Below are positions 48,224-57,666 of a stretch of 64,000 nt of DNA, piece after piece. Under the pieces are notes generated by a model. The model made no database searches, was not told the origin of the DNA, and saw only the letters and a program-made list of their open reading frames with translations. Where the stretch lies: the NCBI GenBank assembly GCA_045600945.1, contig JAZRYX010000048.1, positions 1-64,000 on the forward strand, written 5' to 3'. This DNA is from Darwinimomas sp045600945 (GTDB lineage Bacteria; Bacillota; Clostridia; Lachnospirales; Lachnospiraceae). Both the position numbers and the translations under genes were made by a program. The stretch's first letter is position 1. Each line of letters starts with the position of its first letter.

Positions 48224-48231
48224 GGTAGATA

Positions 48232-49560
48232 ATGAGTAAACCAATCGTGGCCATAGTTGGAAGACCGAATGTCGGAAAGAGCACTTTGTTCAATGTTCTT
48301 GCCGGCGATCAGATCAGCATAGTCAAAGACACTCCGGGTGTAACCCGTGACCGTATCTATGCTGACTGTTCATGGCTTGATAAAAACTTTACACTTATTG
48401 ATACAGGTGGTATTGAGCCGGATACGAGCGATGCCATGCTTAAGTTTATGCGTGAGCAGGCGGAGATTGCGATTGATACGGCTGATGTCATCATTTTCAT
48501 AACAGATGTCAGAGAAGGACTGGTAGATGCTGACTTTAAAGTATGTGATATGCTCAGAAAATCCCACAAGCCTGTAGTGCTTTGTGTGAATAAAGTTGAC
48601 AGTCAGGCGAAATTCGGAAATGATGTCTATGAATTCTATAATCTCGGTATCGGTGATCCTGTAGGTGTATCGGCGGCATCAAGACTCGGACTCGGAGACT
48701 TGCTTGATGAGGTTATCAAGTACTTTAAGCCCGGGCAGGGTGAGGACGAGGGACAGGACGAAAGACCGAAGGTTGCTCTTATCGGAAAGCCAAATACGGG
48801 TAAATCGTCGATTGTTAATAAGCTTCTCGGAGAAAACAGGGTTATCGTTTCGGATATCGCGGGCACAACGAGAGATGCCATCGATACGGTGGTTAAAAGA
48901 AACGGTGAGGAATATATCTTCATTGATACTGCCGGTTTAAGACGGAAAAACAAAATCAAAGAAGAACTTGAAAGATATTCAATTATCAGGACTGTCAGTG
49001 CAGTTGAGAGAGCAGACATCTGCGTATTGGTGATTGATGCGGCTGAAGGTGTGACAGAACAGGATGCAAAGATTGCCGGAATCGCTCATGAGCGCGGCAA
49101 GGGCATCATAGTCGCAGTAAACAAGTGGGATCTTATAGAGAAAAATGACAAAACAATATATGAGTTCACAAATAAAGTGAAGACTACACTTAGTTTCATG
49201 CCATACGCGGAATACATTTTTATCTCCGCTCTTACCGGACAGAGACTTGATAAGCTTTTCGATATCATTGACCTTGTGCGTCAGGCACAGACACTCAGGA
49301 TACAGACAGGAGTGCTTAATGAGATTATTACCGAAGCAACTATCCTGCAGCAGCCTCCGTCAGATAAAGGCAGAAGACTTAAAGTTTTTTACGGAACACA
49401 GATCGGTGTAAAGCCACCGACATTTGTCATCTTTGTAAATGATAAGGAGCTCATGCATTTTTCTTACCAGAGATATCTTGAGAATAAGATAAGAGAGGCT
49501 TTCGGATTCAAGGGAACACCGATTAAGTTCTTTATCAGGGAAAGGGGCGAGGATAAGTGA
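48232..49560 (+). CDS. der: Ribosome biogenesis GTPase Der (EngA)
   Basis: The 442-residue protein has two tandem GTPase domains: GRPNVGKST (about 9-17) with DTGGIEPD and NKVDSQ, and GKPNTGKSS (about 183-191) with DTAGLRRKNKI and NKWDLIEK, then a C-terminal KH-like domain (about 355-440). It is essential for 50S assembly. Its stop overlaps plsY by 4 bp. Confidence 0.98.
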   Translation: MSKPIVAIVGRPNVGKSTLFNVLAGDQISIVKDTPGVTRDRIYADCSWLDKNFTLIDTGGIEPDTSDAMLKFMREQAEIAIDTADVIIFITDVREGLVDADFKVCDMLRKSHKPVVLCVNKVDSQAKFGNDVYEFYNLGIGDPVGVSAASRLGLGDLLDEVIKYFKPGQGEDEGQDERPKVALIGKPNTGKSSIVNKLLGENRVIVSDIAGTTRDAIDTVVKRNGEEYIFIDTAGLRRKNKIKEELERYSIIRTVSAVERADICVLVIDAAEGVTEQDAKIAGIAHERGKGIIVAVNKWDLIEKNDKTIYEFTNKVKTTLSFMPYAEYIFISALTGQRLDKLFDIIDLVRQAQTLRIQTGVLNEIITEATILQQPPSDKGRRLKVFYGTQIGVKPPTFVIFVNDKELMHFSYQRYLENKIREAFGFKGTPIKFFIRERGEDK

Positions 49561-50174
49561 TAACCAGAGTTATCCTGCTTTTGATCGGATACGTTTTCGG
49601 ACTTATACAAAACGGACATTATATCAGCAGAGCGTTCGGTGTTGACATAACGCACAAAGGAAGCGGTAATGTCGGTGCAACAAATGTCTTAAGGGTAATG
49701 GGGACTAAAACGGGACTTTTGGTTTTTGTCCTGGATATGCTTAAGGGATTTCTTCCGTGCCTTGCGGTATGGTTTATATTCAGAAATAAGGCCGATGCCG
49801 ATGTATATATTCTCTACACCGGTGCAGGTGTTATACTCGGACATTGTTTTCCGGTTCAGTTCGGTTTCAAAGGCGGAAAAGGCATTTCAAGCGCCATAGG
49901 GTTTATATTTGTATATGACTATCGTGTTGCTTTATGTATGATAGCTATATTCGTGATATGTGTGCTGATCAGTCGGTATATATCGCTCGGTTCGGTCATA
50001 GCCGCGATTGCATTTCCGTTTCTTGCTTTCTTTTTCAAGAGACCGGGACCTGAATCAATGATTATTATCATAGTGCTTGTATGTATCGTAATTTTTAAGC
50101 ACAGAGAAAACATAAAGAGATTAATTACGGGGAAAGAGAATAAGTTCAGCTTTAAGAAATCCCCGGAGAAATGA
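49557..50174 (+). CDS. plsY: Glycerol-3-phosphate acyltransferase PlsY
   Basis: The 205-residue membrane protein has GSGNVGATNVLRVMG (about 37-51) and GHCFPVQFGFKGGKGISSA (about 100-118), the conserved PlsY loops, with about six transmembrane helices. It uses acyl phosphate from PlsX (27.7 kb) to make lysophosphatidate. The start overlaps der by 4 bp (GTGATAA; the GTG codon begins at 49557). Confidence 0.96.
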   Translation: MITRVILLLIGYVFGLIQNGHYISRAFGVDITHKGSGNVGATNVLRVMGTKTGLLVFVLDMLKGFLPCLAVWFIFRNKADADVYILYTGAGVILGHCFPVQFGFKGGKGISSAIGFIFVYDYRVALCMIAIFVICVLISRYISLGSVIAAIAFPFLAFFFKRPGPESMIIIIVLVCIVIFKHRENIKRLITGKENKFSFKKSPEK

Positions 50175-50181
50175 GGAATAA

Positions 50182-50661
50182 ATGGGAATAGTCAAACTGT
50201 TTTCTGACGGATCTTCTAAAGGTAATCCGGGGCCCGGAGGATACGGGACCATACTTCAGTATGAAGATAATCAGGGTGTGATACATGAGAAGACTATGAG
50301 TCAGGGATATTATGAGACTACGAATAACCGTATGGAACTTATGGGATGTATAGTCGGGTTCGAGGCACTGACACGTCCATGCAGAGTTCAGGTATACTCT
50401 GATTCAAAGTATCTGGTTGATGCATTCAACCAGAAATGGATTGATAACTGGGCTCAGAACGGATGGAAGAGAGGAAAATCAGGGCCGGTAAAAAATATCG
50501 ATCTCTGGAAGAGACTCCTTGCGGCTATAGGTCAGCATGAGGTACAGTTCAACTGGGTCAAAGGGCATGCTGATCATCCGGAGAATGAAAGATGTGACAA
50601 GCTTGCGACAAGCGCTGCTGACAGTGAGGATTTGATAGAGGATGATGGATTCGAAGAATAA
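50182..50661 (+). CDS. rnhA: Ribonuclease HI
   Basis: The 159-residue protein has the four catalytic acids in context: LFSDGSSKGNPGPGGYG (Asp), NNRMELMGCIVG (Glu), VYSDSKYLVDA (Asp) and VKGHADHPENERCDKLA (Asp). It digests RNA in RNA-DNA hybrids. It is closely spaced after plsY and overlaps the next gene by 20 bp. Confidence 0.96.
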   Translation: MGIVKLFSDGSSKGNPGPGGYGTILQYEDNQGVIHEKTMSQGYYETTNNRMELMGCIVGFEALTRPCRVQVYSDSKYLVDAFNQKWIDNWAQNGWKRGKSGPVKNIDLWKRLLAAIGQHEVQFNWVKGHADHPENERCDKLATSAADSEDLIEDDGFEE

Positions 50662-51538
50662 AAATGCATACAAGGGAATGCTTTTTGTCGCAGCGGCAGG
50701 ACTAATTTTCGGTGCTTTCCCGGTATTCACCAGCATTTACGTGCTATATGGAGGCAATACCGATAACTTTAACTTTTTAGGATTTCTGATTTCGACCATA
50801 CTGCTGATACCGATCATCATATTCAGAAAGACGGGTTTCAGGCTTCCGAAAAATGCGATGATATGTGTCATGCTTGCAGGCGTGGCAAATGTTGTGACGA
50901 GAGTACTGCTGACTAAAAGCTACCTTTATCTGGATGTCGGAGTTTCAACTACATTGCATTTTCTCTACCCTATGGTAACAGCATTTTTGGCTTTTATATT
51001 TTTTCAGGACAAGATGCCTCTTTATAAGTGGATTATTTTTGCCGTAGCCTGCCTGAGTGTTTCTCTGTTTGTATCGACCGACGGCGGAAACAGAAATTTA
51101 CTTGGCATCACACTGGCAGTAAGCTCAAGCTTCGGATTTGCGGCCTACATGCTTATAGAGGAAAAAGCAGGACTTACAGAGTACGATCCTTTTGTGATTC
51201 TGTTTTATGTAACACTGGTTTCTTGCGTGGGAGCTTTTATCTTCGGATTCGGTTCAGGAGATCTCTTTGTTCCTATTCCCGGAAAAGCGTGGATAGTACT
51301 TATAATCTGTGCTGTTGTTAATAATATAATCGGATTTGCCCTTCAGCTTGAGGGAATCAAACATCTCGGGGCTGCTATGGCTGCAATATTCAGTTTATTT
51401 GAACCGATATTCAGTTGTATTTTCGGAGCGATATTCCTGCATGAGGCGATGGGAGCCAGGTCAGTGCTCGGTATCGTGCTGATTTTAGGCTCGCTTCTGG
51501 TAATGATACTGCTGGACAATAAATATGCTAAAAATTGA
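50642..51538 (+). CDS. EamA/DMT-superfamily transporter
   Basis: The 298-residue protein has ten predicted transmembrane segments forming two EamA repeats (about 8-140 and 150-295), with the typical LLTKSYLYLDVGVSTTLHFL and GAAMAAIFSLFEPIFSCIFG segments. Such proteins export amino acids or other metabolites; the substrate cannot be inferred. It starts within the end of rnhA (ATG 50642 or 50645) after ATAGAGG. Confidence 0.85.
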   Translation: MMDSKNKNAYKGMLFVAAAGLIFGAFPVFTSIYVLYGGNTDNFNFLGFLISTILLIPIIIFRKTGFRLPKNAMICVMLAGVANVVTRVLLTKSYLYLDVGVSTTLHFLYPMVTAFLAFIFFQDKMPLYKWIIFAVACLSVSLFVSTDGGNRNLLGITLAVSSSFGFAAYMLIEEKAGLTEYDPFVILFYVTLVSCVGAFIFGFGSGDLFVPIPGKAWIVLIICAVVNNIIGFALQLEGIKHLGAAMAAIFSLFEPIFSCIFGAIFLHEAMGARSVLGIVLILGSLLVMILLDNKYAKN

Positions 51539-51552
51539 TTTAGGAGATAGAC

Positions 51553-54195
51553 ATGAGTAAGAAGTATTACGGAGTTAATGAATTAAGACAGATGTTCCTT
51601 GATTTTTTCAAATCAAAGGATCATCTCACACGTGGAAGTTTTTCACTGGTTCCGCACAATGATAATTCATTGTTGCTTATCAACGCAGGTATGGCACCCT
51701 TAAAGCCTTACTTTACAGGGCAGGAGATTCCGCCAAACAGACGTATGGCTACATGTCAGAAATGTATACGTACCGGTGATATCGAGAATGTAGGAAAGAC
51801 GGCCCGTCATGGTACTTTCTTTGAAATGCTCGGAAACTTTTCATTCGGCGACTACTTTAAACATGAAGCAATCGCATGGACATGGGAGTTTCTTACAAAA
51901 GTCGTAGGTCTTGAACCTGACAGATTATATCCTTCAGTTTATAAAGACGATGATGAAGCATGGAATATCTGGCATGACGAAATAGGTATTCCTGCAGAGA
52001 GAATCTTCCGCTTCGGAAAAGAAGACAACTTCTGGGAGCATGGTTCGGGACCTTGCGGACCTTGTTCAGAGGTTTATTATGATCGCGGAGAAAAATACGG
52101 GTGCGGCAAGCCGGAATGTACCGTAGGCTGTGATTGTGACCGTTACATGGAAGTATGGAATAATGTATTTACACAGTTCAACGGTGACGGTAAGGGTAAT
52201 TATGAAGAGCTTGCAAACAAAAATATCGATACAGGTATGGGTCTTGAACGTCTGGCAGTAGTTGTACAGGATGTTGATTCGATATTTGAGGTTGATACTC
52301 TTAAGGCACTTTTGGACAGAGTAGCAGAGATAGCTCATACGAAGTATAAGGAAGATGCGGAAAAGGATGTAAGTTTAAGACTTATCACAGATCATGTACG
52401 TTCATGTACATTTATGGCAAGTGACGGTATCCTTCCGTCAAATGAAGGACGCGGATATGTATTCAGAAGATTGTTAAGACGTGCTGCAAGACACGGTCTT
52501 AAACTCGGCATCGAGGGCAAGTTCCTTGCAGAGCTTTCAAAGACTGTTATTGATTCTTCAAAGGATGGTTATCCCGAACTCGAAGAAAAACGTGAAATGA
52601 TTCTCAGTGTCCTTACTTCAGAAGAAGACAAGTTCAGCAAAACAATCAGTCAGGGTCTTGAGATTCTTGATGAGATCGAGAAGGATATGACAAATAATAA
52701 GAAAGATACTCTTTCCGGAGAGGATGCTTTCAAGCTTTATGATACCTATGGTTTCCCAATTGATCTTACAGTAGAGATACTCGAAGAAAAAGGATTTAAG
52801 GTTGATATCGACGGATTCAATGACTGTATGAAGAAGCAGAAAGAAACTGCCCGTAAAGCACGTAAAGTGACAAATTATATGGGAGCAGACGCAACCGTAT
52901 ATGATGAGCTTGACCCGGAACTTTCAACCGAGTTCACAGGTTATGACACACTGATATCATCTGCCCGTATCACGGCACTTACAACTGAAACGGAACTTAC
53001 CGATACTCTGACAGAAGGAACAAAAGGAACCATTATTACTGATTCCACTCCGTTCTATGCTACAAAAGGCGGACAGCAGGCAGATATCGGTACTATAGAA
53101 AATCAGTCTTCGCGTTTTGTAGTAGAAGATGTCGTTGCTCTTAAGGGCGGCAAGTACGGACATGTAGGTTATATGGAATCAGGTGATCTGTCACTTAAAG
53201 ATGAAGTAGAGATGAAGGTTGATGCAGATAACAGAAAGGCAACCTGTATGAATCATTCATGTACACATCTTCTTCAGAAGGCATTGCGTGATGTGCTCGG
53301 CAGTCATGTCGAGCAGTCAGGAAGCATGGTATCCAGTGACAGACTTCGTTTCGATTTTACTCATTTCCAGGCTGTTACTTCGGAAGAACTTCATAAAGTA
53401 GAAGAAAAGGTAAATGCCGAAATCAGAAAAGCCATCCCTGTAATTACGGATGTTATGAGCATAGAGGAAGCAAAGAAAACAGGAGCTATGGCTTTATTCG
53501 GTGAGAAATACGGCACAACAGTTCGTGTAGTCACAATGGGTGATTCAAAGGAGTTCTGCGGAGGAACCCATGTTAAGAACACTGCGGATATCTTTGCTTT
53601 TAAAATTATTTCCGAATCAGGCATAGCATCAGGTGTTCGTCGTATAGAGGCACTTACCGGCGAAAAGGTTATGGAGTATTATCAGAACCTGGAATCACAG
53701 ATCTTTGATATATCCAGATCTTTGAAGACTAATCCGGCGGGAATCATGCAGAGAATTACGGCAATGCAGGAAGAAATCAAGAACCTTAAGAGTGAGGCAG
53801 AAAAGGCTAAAGCTCAATATGCTCAAAACATGATGAACAAGATGGATGATGATGTCGAAGAAATAAACGGAATCAAGTATGTCACAAGACAGTTCGATAA
53901 TGTCGGAATGGATGAACTTCGTAATTACGGGGATATGCTTAAGGATAAGACAGACGGCGGAATCGCAGTACTCGCAAGTGTATCTGATGGTAAGGTAAAC
54001 CTTATGGTCGCATGCGGACAGGCTGCGCTTGACAAGGGTGCTCATGCCGGAAATATCATCAAGGCTATCGCAGCCTGCGTAGGCGGCGGCGGTGGCGGTC
54101 GTCCGAATATGGCACAGGCAGGCGGAAAGAATCCTGCAGGTATTCCGGATGCATTTGCAAAGGCAAAAGAAGTAATAGGGGAGCAGACAAGGTAA
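51553..54195 (+). CDS. alaS: Alanyl-tRNA synthetase
   Basis: The 880-residue enzyme begins YYGVNELRQMFLDFFKSKDH and contains a class II catalytic core (FFEMLGNFSFGDYFK, FWEHGSGPCGPCSEVYYDRG), the editing domain with zinc ligands NHSCTHLLQKALR and FCGGTHVKNTADI, and a Gly-rich C-terminal domain (GGGGGGRPNMAQAGGK). It charges tRNA-Ala and edits Ser/Gly errors. TAGGAGATA precedes the start. Its stop overlaps the GDSL gene by one base. Confidence 0.98.
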   Translation: MSKKYYGVNELRQMFLDFFKSKDHLTRGSFSLVPHNDNSLLLINAGMAPLKPYFTGQEIPPNRRMATCQKCIRTGDIENVGKTARHGTFFEMLGNFSFGDYFKHEAIAWTWEFLTKVVGLEPDRLYPSVYKDDDEAWNIWHDEIGIPAERIFRFGKEDNFWEHGSGPCGPCSEVYYDRGEKYGCGKPECTVGCDCDRYMEVWNNVFTQFNGDGKGNYEELANKNIDTGMGLERLAVVVQDVDSIFEVDTLKALLDRVAEIAHTKYKEDAEKDVSLRLITDHVRSCTFMASDGILPSNEGRGYVFRRLLRRAARHGLKLGIEGKFLAELSKTVIDSSKDGYPELEEKREMILSVLTSEEDKFSKTISQGLEILDEIEKDMTNNKKDTLSGEDAFKLYDTYGFPIDLTVEILEEKGFKVDIDGFNDCMKKQKETARKARKVTNYMGADATVYDELDPELSTEFTGYDTLISSARITALTTETELTDTLTEGTKGTIITDSTPFYATKGGQQADIGTIENQSSRFVVEDVVALKGGKYGHVGYMESGDLSLKDEVEMKVDADNRKATCMNHSCTHLLQKALRDVLGSHVEQSGSMVSSDRLRFDFTHFQAVTSEELHKVEEKVNAEIRKAIPVITDVMSIEEAKKTGAMALFGEKYGTTVRVVTMGDSKEFCGGTHVKNTADIFAFKIISESGIASGVRRIEALTGEKVMEYYQNLESQIFDISRSLKTNPAGIMQRITAMQEEIKNLKSEAEKAKAQYAQNMMNKMDDDVEEINGIKYVTRQFDNVGMDELRNYGDMLKDKTDGGIAVLASVSDGKVNLMVACGQAALDKGAHAGNIIKAIAACVGGGGGGRPNMAQAGGKNPAGIPDAFAKAKEVIGEQTR

Positions 54196-54770
54196 TGAAA
54201 CTTATATGTTTGGGTGACAGTCAGACTTTTGGACTGGGTCTTCACAGAGCTCAGAAATGGACAACGCTTTTGGCCGATAATCTCGGATGGGAAGTAATCA
54301 ATGCCGGAGTGAACGGAGATACTTCTTCGGGAATGCTGGCAAGATTAAGATATGAAGTCCTTGACAGAAAACCGGATGTTGTCATGGTTATGGGTGGAGG
54401 AAATGATTTTATCGTCGGTGCCGATATAGGCAGCGTAAAGGCCAATATAAACGCTATAGTGCAGCAGTGTCTTGCAGCAAATATCAGAGTCATACTGGCC
54501 TCAGAACTTCTTTTATATCCTGAACTGATATCGGATGAGTACAAAAAACTGGCAGATTTTGACAAAGTCAACGAAAAATTGAAGGAATTCGCTGACTGGC
54601 TTCCGGTTCTTTGCGCTGTATTCCCCGGGATAACGTACATTGATTTGCAGAAACTTTATTGGGATGAAACAGGCGGTTCAATCGAATTTTCCTCGGATGG
54701 GCTGCATACAAATAAAGCCGGAGCTGAAATAATCGCAAAAATATTGACGAATGTGTTGAAAGTGATATAA
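54195..54770 (+). CDS. SGNH/GDSL-type hydrolase
   Basis: The 191-residue protein has the SGNH blocks ICLGDSQTFGLGL (catalytic Ser about 8), NAGVNGDTSSGM (Gly), MGGGNDFIVG (Asn) and SSDGLHTNKAGAE (Asp-His near the C-terminus), with no signal peptide, so it is probably a cytoplasmic esterase or lipase. The substrate is unknown. It is translationally coupled to alaS. The rpsU promoter lies across its end. Confidence 0.85.
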   Translation: MKLICLGDSQTFGLGLHRAQKWTTLLADNLGWEVINAGVNGDTSSGMLARLRYEVLDRKPDVVMVMGGGNDFIVGADIGSVKANINAIVQQCLAANIRVILASELLLYPELISDEYKKLADFDKVNEKLKEFADWLPVLCAVFPGITYIDLQKLYWDETGGSIEFSSDGLHTNKAGAEIIAKILTNVLKVI

Positions 54771-54771
54771 T
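54744..54771 (+). promoter_or_regulatory. Promoter of rpsU
   Basis: TTGACG (54744-54749), 16-bp spacer, TATAAT (54766-54771), inside the last codons of the GDSL gene and 45 bp before the rpsU start. Confidence 0.7.
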
Positions 54772-54815
54772 AAAACAGTTCGCAACAAAATTTGAACCGA
54801 AGGGAGGTGTGCTGA

Positions 54816-54989
54816 GTGTCTACAGTTATCGTTAAAGAGAATGAGAGTCTTGACAGCGCACTGAGAAGATTTAAGAGAAATTGCGCTAAGGCAGGTATCC
54901 AACAGGAGATCCGCAAGCGTGAAGCATATGAGAAGCCATCAGTTAAGCGTAAAAAGAAATCTGAGGCTGCAAGAAAGCGTAAATATTGA
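54816..54989 (+). CDS. rpsU: 30S ribosomal protein bS21
   Basis: The 57-residue very basic protein starts at GTG 54816 behind AGGGAGGTG: MSTVIVKENESLDSALRRFK, then RNCAKAGIQQEIRKREAYEK and a Lys/Arg-rich tail ending RKRKY. This is a complete S21. It has its own promoter and a perfect terminator, so it is a single-gene unit between alaS/GDSL and phoH. Confidence 0.96.
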   Translation: MSTVIVKENESLDSALRRFKRNCAKAGIQQEIRKREAYEKPSVKRKKKSEAARKRKY

Positions 54990-55008
54990 TTGATATTATA
55001 CGTGTATT

Positions 55009-55043
55009 CAAAAGAAGCAAGGCTTTATGCCTTGCTTCTTTTG
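55009..55043. terminator. Rho-independent terminator after rpsU
   Basis: CAAAAGAAGCAAGGC (55009-55023) and GCCTTGCTTCTTTTG (55029-55043) form a perfect 15-bp stem with a TTTAT loop. The phoH -10 box begins four bases later. Confidence 0.85.
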
Positions 55044-55046
55044 TAG

Positions 55047-55052
55047 TATAAT
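55047..55052 (+). promoter_or_regulatory. -10 element for phoH with very short leader
   Basis: TATAAT at 55047-55052, 15 bases before the phoH ATG; transcription would begin near 55059, leaving about nine leader bases (GAGTTATT) without a good ribosome site. The -35 would fall in the rpsU terminator arm. Confidence 0.5.
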
Positions 55053-55067
55053 ATATTTTGAGTTATT

Positions 55068-56066
55068 ATGGCAGAAATTCTATTAGAAGTGCCAATTGAA
55101 TACGAAAAGAATGTATGCGGAGAGTTTGACGCTTATCTGAAAAAGATCGAGCGTTCTTTTCGGGTATCCATTTTTGAAAGAAACGGTGATTTTAAGATTA
55201 TCGGAGATGACGCGGCATGTGAACGCGCGGCATCTGTTTTCGATAGTCTTCTTGAGCTTGCAAAAAGAGGAAATATTATCATGGAGCAGAATGTAGATTA
55301 TGCCATAGCTTTATCGATGGAAGACAAAGAAAAAGAGATAGTTGAAATCGATAAAGACATTATCTGCCGTACCGTTATGGGTAAGCCGGTTAAACCTAAA
55401 ACAATAGGTCAGAAAGCTTATGTAGATTCAATACGAAAAAACATGATCACATTCGGAATCGGACCTGCCGGAACCGGTAAAACTTACCTTGCTATGGCCA
55501 TGGCGATTCAGGCATTTAAGGACGGAGAGGTTCAGAGAATCATTCTTACCAGACCCGCCATCGAAGCAGGGGAAAAACTGGGTTTTCTTCCCGGTGATCT
55601 TCAAAGTAAAATCGACCCGTATCTAAGACCTCTTTATGATGCGCTTTACCAGATTATGGGTGCGGAGAGTTACCTTCATAACTCCGAGAAAGGTCTTATC
55701 GAGGTTGCACCGCTTGCCTATATGAGAGGACGTACGCTCGATAATGCTTATATCATATTGGATGAAGCACAGAATACGACTCCGGCGCAGATGAAGATGT
55801 TCCTTACACGTATCGGTTTCGGTTCAAAGGCTGTTATTACCGGTGACAGGACACAGAAGGATCTGCCGCGTGATACGGTATCCGGACTGGATACTGCAGA
55901 AAAGGTTTTAAAGAACATAGACGAGATAGGATTTTGTGAGCTTTCAAGTAAGGATGTCGTAAGACATCCGCTTGTGCAGAAAATAGTTGATGCTTATGAA
56001 AAATATGAGAAGCGTCAGAATGCAAAAGATCACGGCAATAACCGCAGAAAATTCAGGGAGGCGTGA
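55068..56066 (+). CDS. phoH: PhoH-like ATPase (PhoL)
   Basis: The 332-residue protein has an N-terminal KH-like region (about 1-110) and a P-loop ATPase domain with GIGPAGTGKTYLAMAMAIQA (Walker A), RPAIEAGEKLGFLPGDLQ, and YIILDEAQNTTPAQMKMFL (Walker B). It is always close to ybeY in many bacteria and probably helps RNA metabolism. It ends 2 bp before the ybeY ATG and appears to have an almost leaderless mRNA. Confidence 0.94.
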   Translation: MAEILLEVPIEYEKNVCGEFDAYLKKIERSFRVSIFERNGDFKIIGDDAACERAASVFDSLLELAKRGNIIMEQNVDYAIALSMEDKEKEIVEIDKDIICRTVMGKPVKPKTIGQKAYVDSIRKNMITFGIGPAGTGKTYLAMAMAIQAFKDGEVQRIILTRPAIEAGEKLGFLPGDLQSKIDPYLRPLYDALYQIMGAESYLHNSEKGLIEVAPLAYMRGRTLDNAYIILDEAQNTTPAQMKMFLTRIGFGSKAVITGDRTQKDLPRDTVSGLDTAEKVLKNIDEIGFCELSSKDVVRHPLVQKIVDAYEKYEKRQNAKDHGNNRRKFREA

Positions 56067-56068
56067 CA

Positions 56069-56515
56069 ATGACGATTTATTACAACTATGAAGCAGAAAC
56101 GAAGCTGCACATTCCGTGGATGAATATCATCGGTGATTCAGTAAATGGTACTCTTGAATATATGAAGTATAAAAAAGAAGCAGAGGTATCAGTTTCCGTT
56201 GTAAATGCTGACGATATTCAAAGGCTTAATAAGGAATTCAGAGGAATAAATAAAGTTACGGATGTGTTGTCATTTCCCATAGGTGACAAGAATCCGGAAA
56301 CCGGAGAAATTGTTCTCGGTGATATAGTGCTTTGTGCAGATAAAATTATAGCCCAGGCAGAAGAATACGGACATACAAGAAAACGTGAGCTGGCATTTCT
56401 TACCTGCCACAGTATGCTTCATTTGCTCGGATATGACCACATGGAAGAAGATGAAAGACTGGAGATGGAAGATCTTCAGAAAAAAATACTTGCAAAGATC
56501 GGCTACGAAAGATGA
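56069..56515 (+). CDS. ybeY: Endoribonuclease YbeY
   Basis: The 148-residue metalloprotein carries the zinc site CHSMLHLLGYDHMEEDE (HxxxHxxxxxH, about 114-124), preceded by NKEFRGINKVTDVLSFP. It acts in 16S rRNA 3' maturation and ribosome quality control. I chose ATG 56069, seven bases after GGGAGG; an in-frame GTG at 56063 would add two residues but crowds the ribosome site. It overlaps the lipoprotein gene by 4 bp. Confidence 0.96.
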   Translation: MTIYYNYEAETKLHIPWMNIIGDSVNGTLEYMKYKKEAEVSVSVVNADDIQRLNKEFRGINKVTDVLSFPIGDKNPETGEIVLGDIVLCADKIIAQAEEYGHTRKRELAFLTCHSMLHLLGYDHMEEDERLEMEDLQKKILAKIGYER

Positions 56516-57666
56516 TAAAAAAACTGCTTAAAATTACATCCTTGATTTTCTTAGTTATGATGTTGACAGCTTGCGCAAAAAAGGCTGAAACAGAAATTGA
56601 CGTTGCGGAGACCGAAACAGAGACAAAAGAAACGGAACCAATAGTCATAGAGTGTGAGACTGAGTCTGAACCGGAGACGCAGCCGGAGAGCGAGTCGGCA
56701 GAACGTGTTGAGGTTGATGGAATGATCCGATCTTATCTGACCGGAGAAATGGTTCCTGTCGAAATAGGAAACAGAAGACCTGTTGCGGTTATGATGAGCA
56801 ATGACAAAGAAGCTGCACCACAATATGGTATGGGCAGAGCCGGTGTCATCTATGAAGCTCCTGTCGAAGGGACGATGAACAGGTTTATGAGCATAATCGA
56901 AGATTATGATGATCTGGAGAGAATAGGATCGGTCAGAAGCTGCAGGACTTATTATACATTTTTTGCACTTGAATGGGATGCAATATATGCACATTACGGA
57001 CAGTCAACATTTGCACTGCCTTATCTGGATAATTTAGATAATATCAACGGAGTCATGGCATCCGGAGGCGCTGCCTTTTACAGAAGCAAAGACAAGAAGA
57101 CGCCGCATAATGCGTATACGAGCGGGAAGCTTCTCAAGGCAGCAATAGAAAAAAACGGGTATTCCTATGAATACAGTGAGAAATACGAAAAGGGCGGAGG
57201 ACATTTCAAGTTCGCATCAGGAAGTGAAGAAATCAGATTTGACGAGAATCTGAGTCTTGCTGCCGACAAGATATACCCCGGATATCCGTTTAATGCACCG
57301 TGGTTTGATTATGATGAGGAAGACGGACTGTATCATCGTTATCAATACGGTAAGGAACATACGAGTGACGAAGGACCGATAGCGGTAAAGAATGTCATTT
57401 TCCAGTATTGTCCTACGGCAAATTATGCAACGACTCAGTATCTGAACATTAATGTTCATGATGACGGATACGGTTATGTATTTACTAACGGAAGATGTAT
57501 GCCGTTTTCAAGCAAGAAAGACGGAACCTTCGGTGTAACCAGATACTACGATATGGAAGGCAATGAGATAAGTCTTAATAAAGGCAAAACATGGATATGT
57601 ATAATCAAGTCTTCAAAATTTGATGATACGGAGATTTATGACGTAGATGGCAACAGAACGAACTGA
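56512..57666 (+). CDS. DUF3048 (YerB-like) lipoprotein
   Basis: The 384-residue protein has a lipoprotein signal (lipobox LTAC, Cys about 21), a Glu/Thr-rich spacer (about 25-65; ETETETKETEP, ETESEPETQPESE), then DUF3048: IGNRRPVAVMMSND, GRAGVIYEAPVEGTMNRFM, RIGSVRSCRTYY and KNVIFQYC. YerB is a wall-associated lipoprotein of unknown function linked to spore or envelope genes in Bacillus. It overlaps ybeY by 4 bp and the flippase gene by 20 bp. Confidence 0.87.
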   Translation: MIKKLLKITSLIFLVMMLTACAKKAETEIDVAETETETKETEPIVIECETESEPETQPESESAERVEVDGMIRSYLTGEMVPVEIGNRRPVAVMMSNDKEAAPQYGMGRAGVIYEAPVEGTMNRFMSIIEDYDDLERIGSVRSCRTYYTFFALEWDAIYAHYGQSTFALPYLDNLDNINGVMASGGAAFYRSKDKKTPHNAYTSGKLLKAAIEKNGYSYEYSEKYEKGGGHFKFASGSEEIRFDENLSLAADKIYPGYPFNAPWFDYDEEDGLYHRYQYGKEHTSDEGPIAVKNVIFQYCPTANYATTQYLNINVHDDGYGYVFTNGRCMPFSSKKDGTFGVTRYYDMEGNEISLNKGKTWICIIKSSKFDDTEIYDVDGNRTN

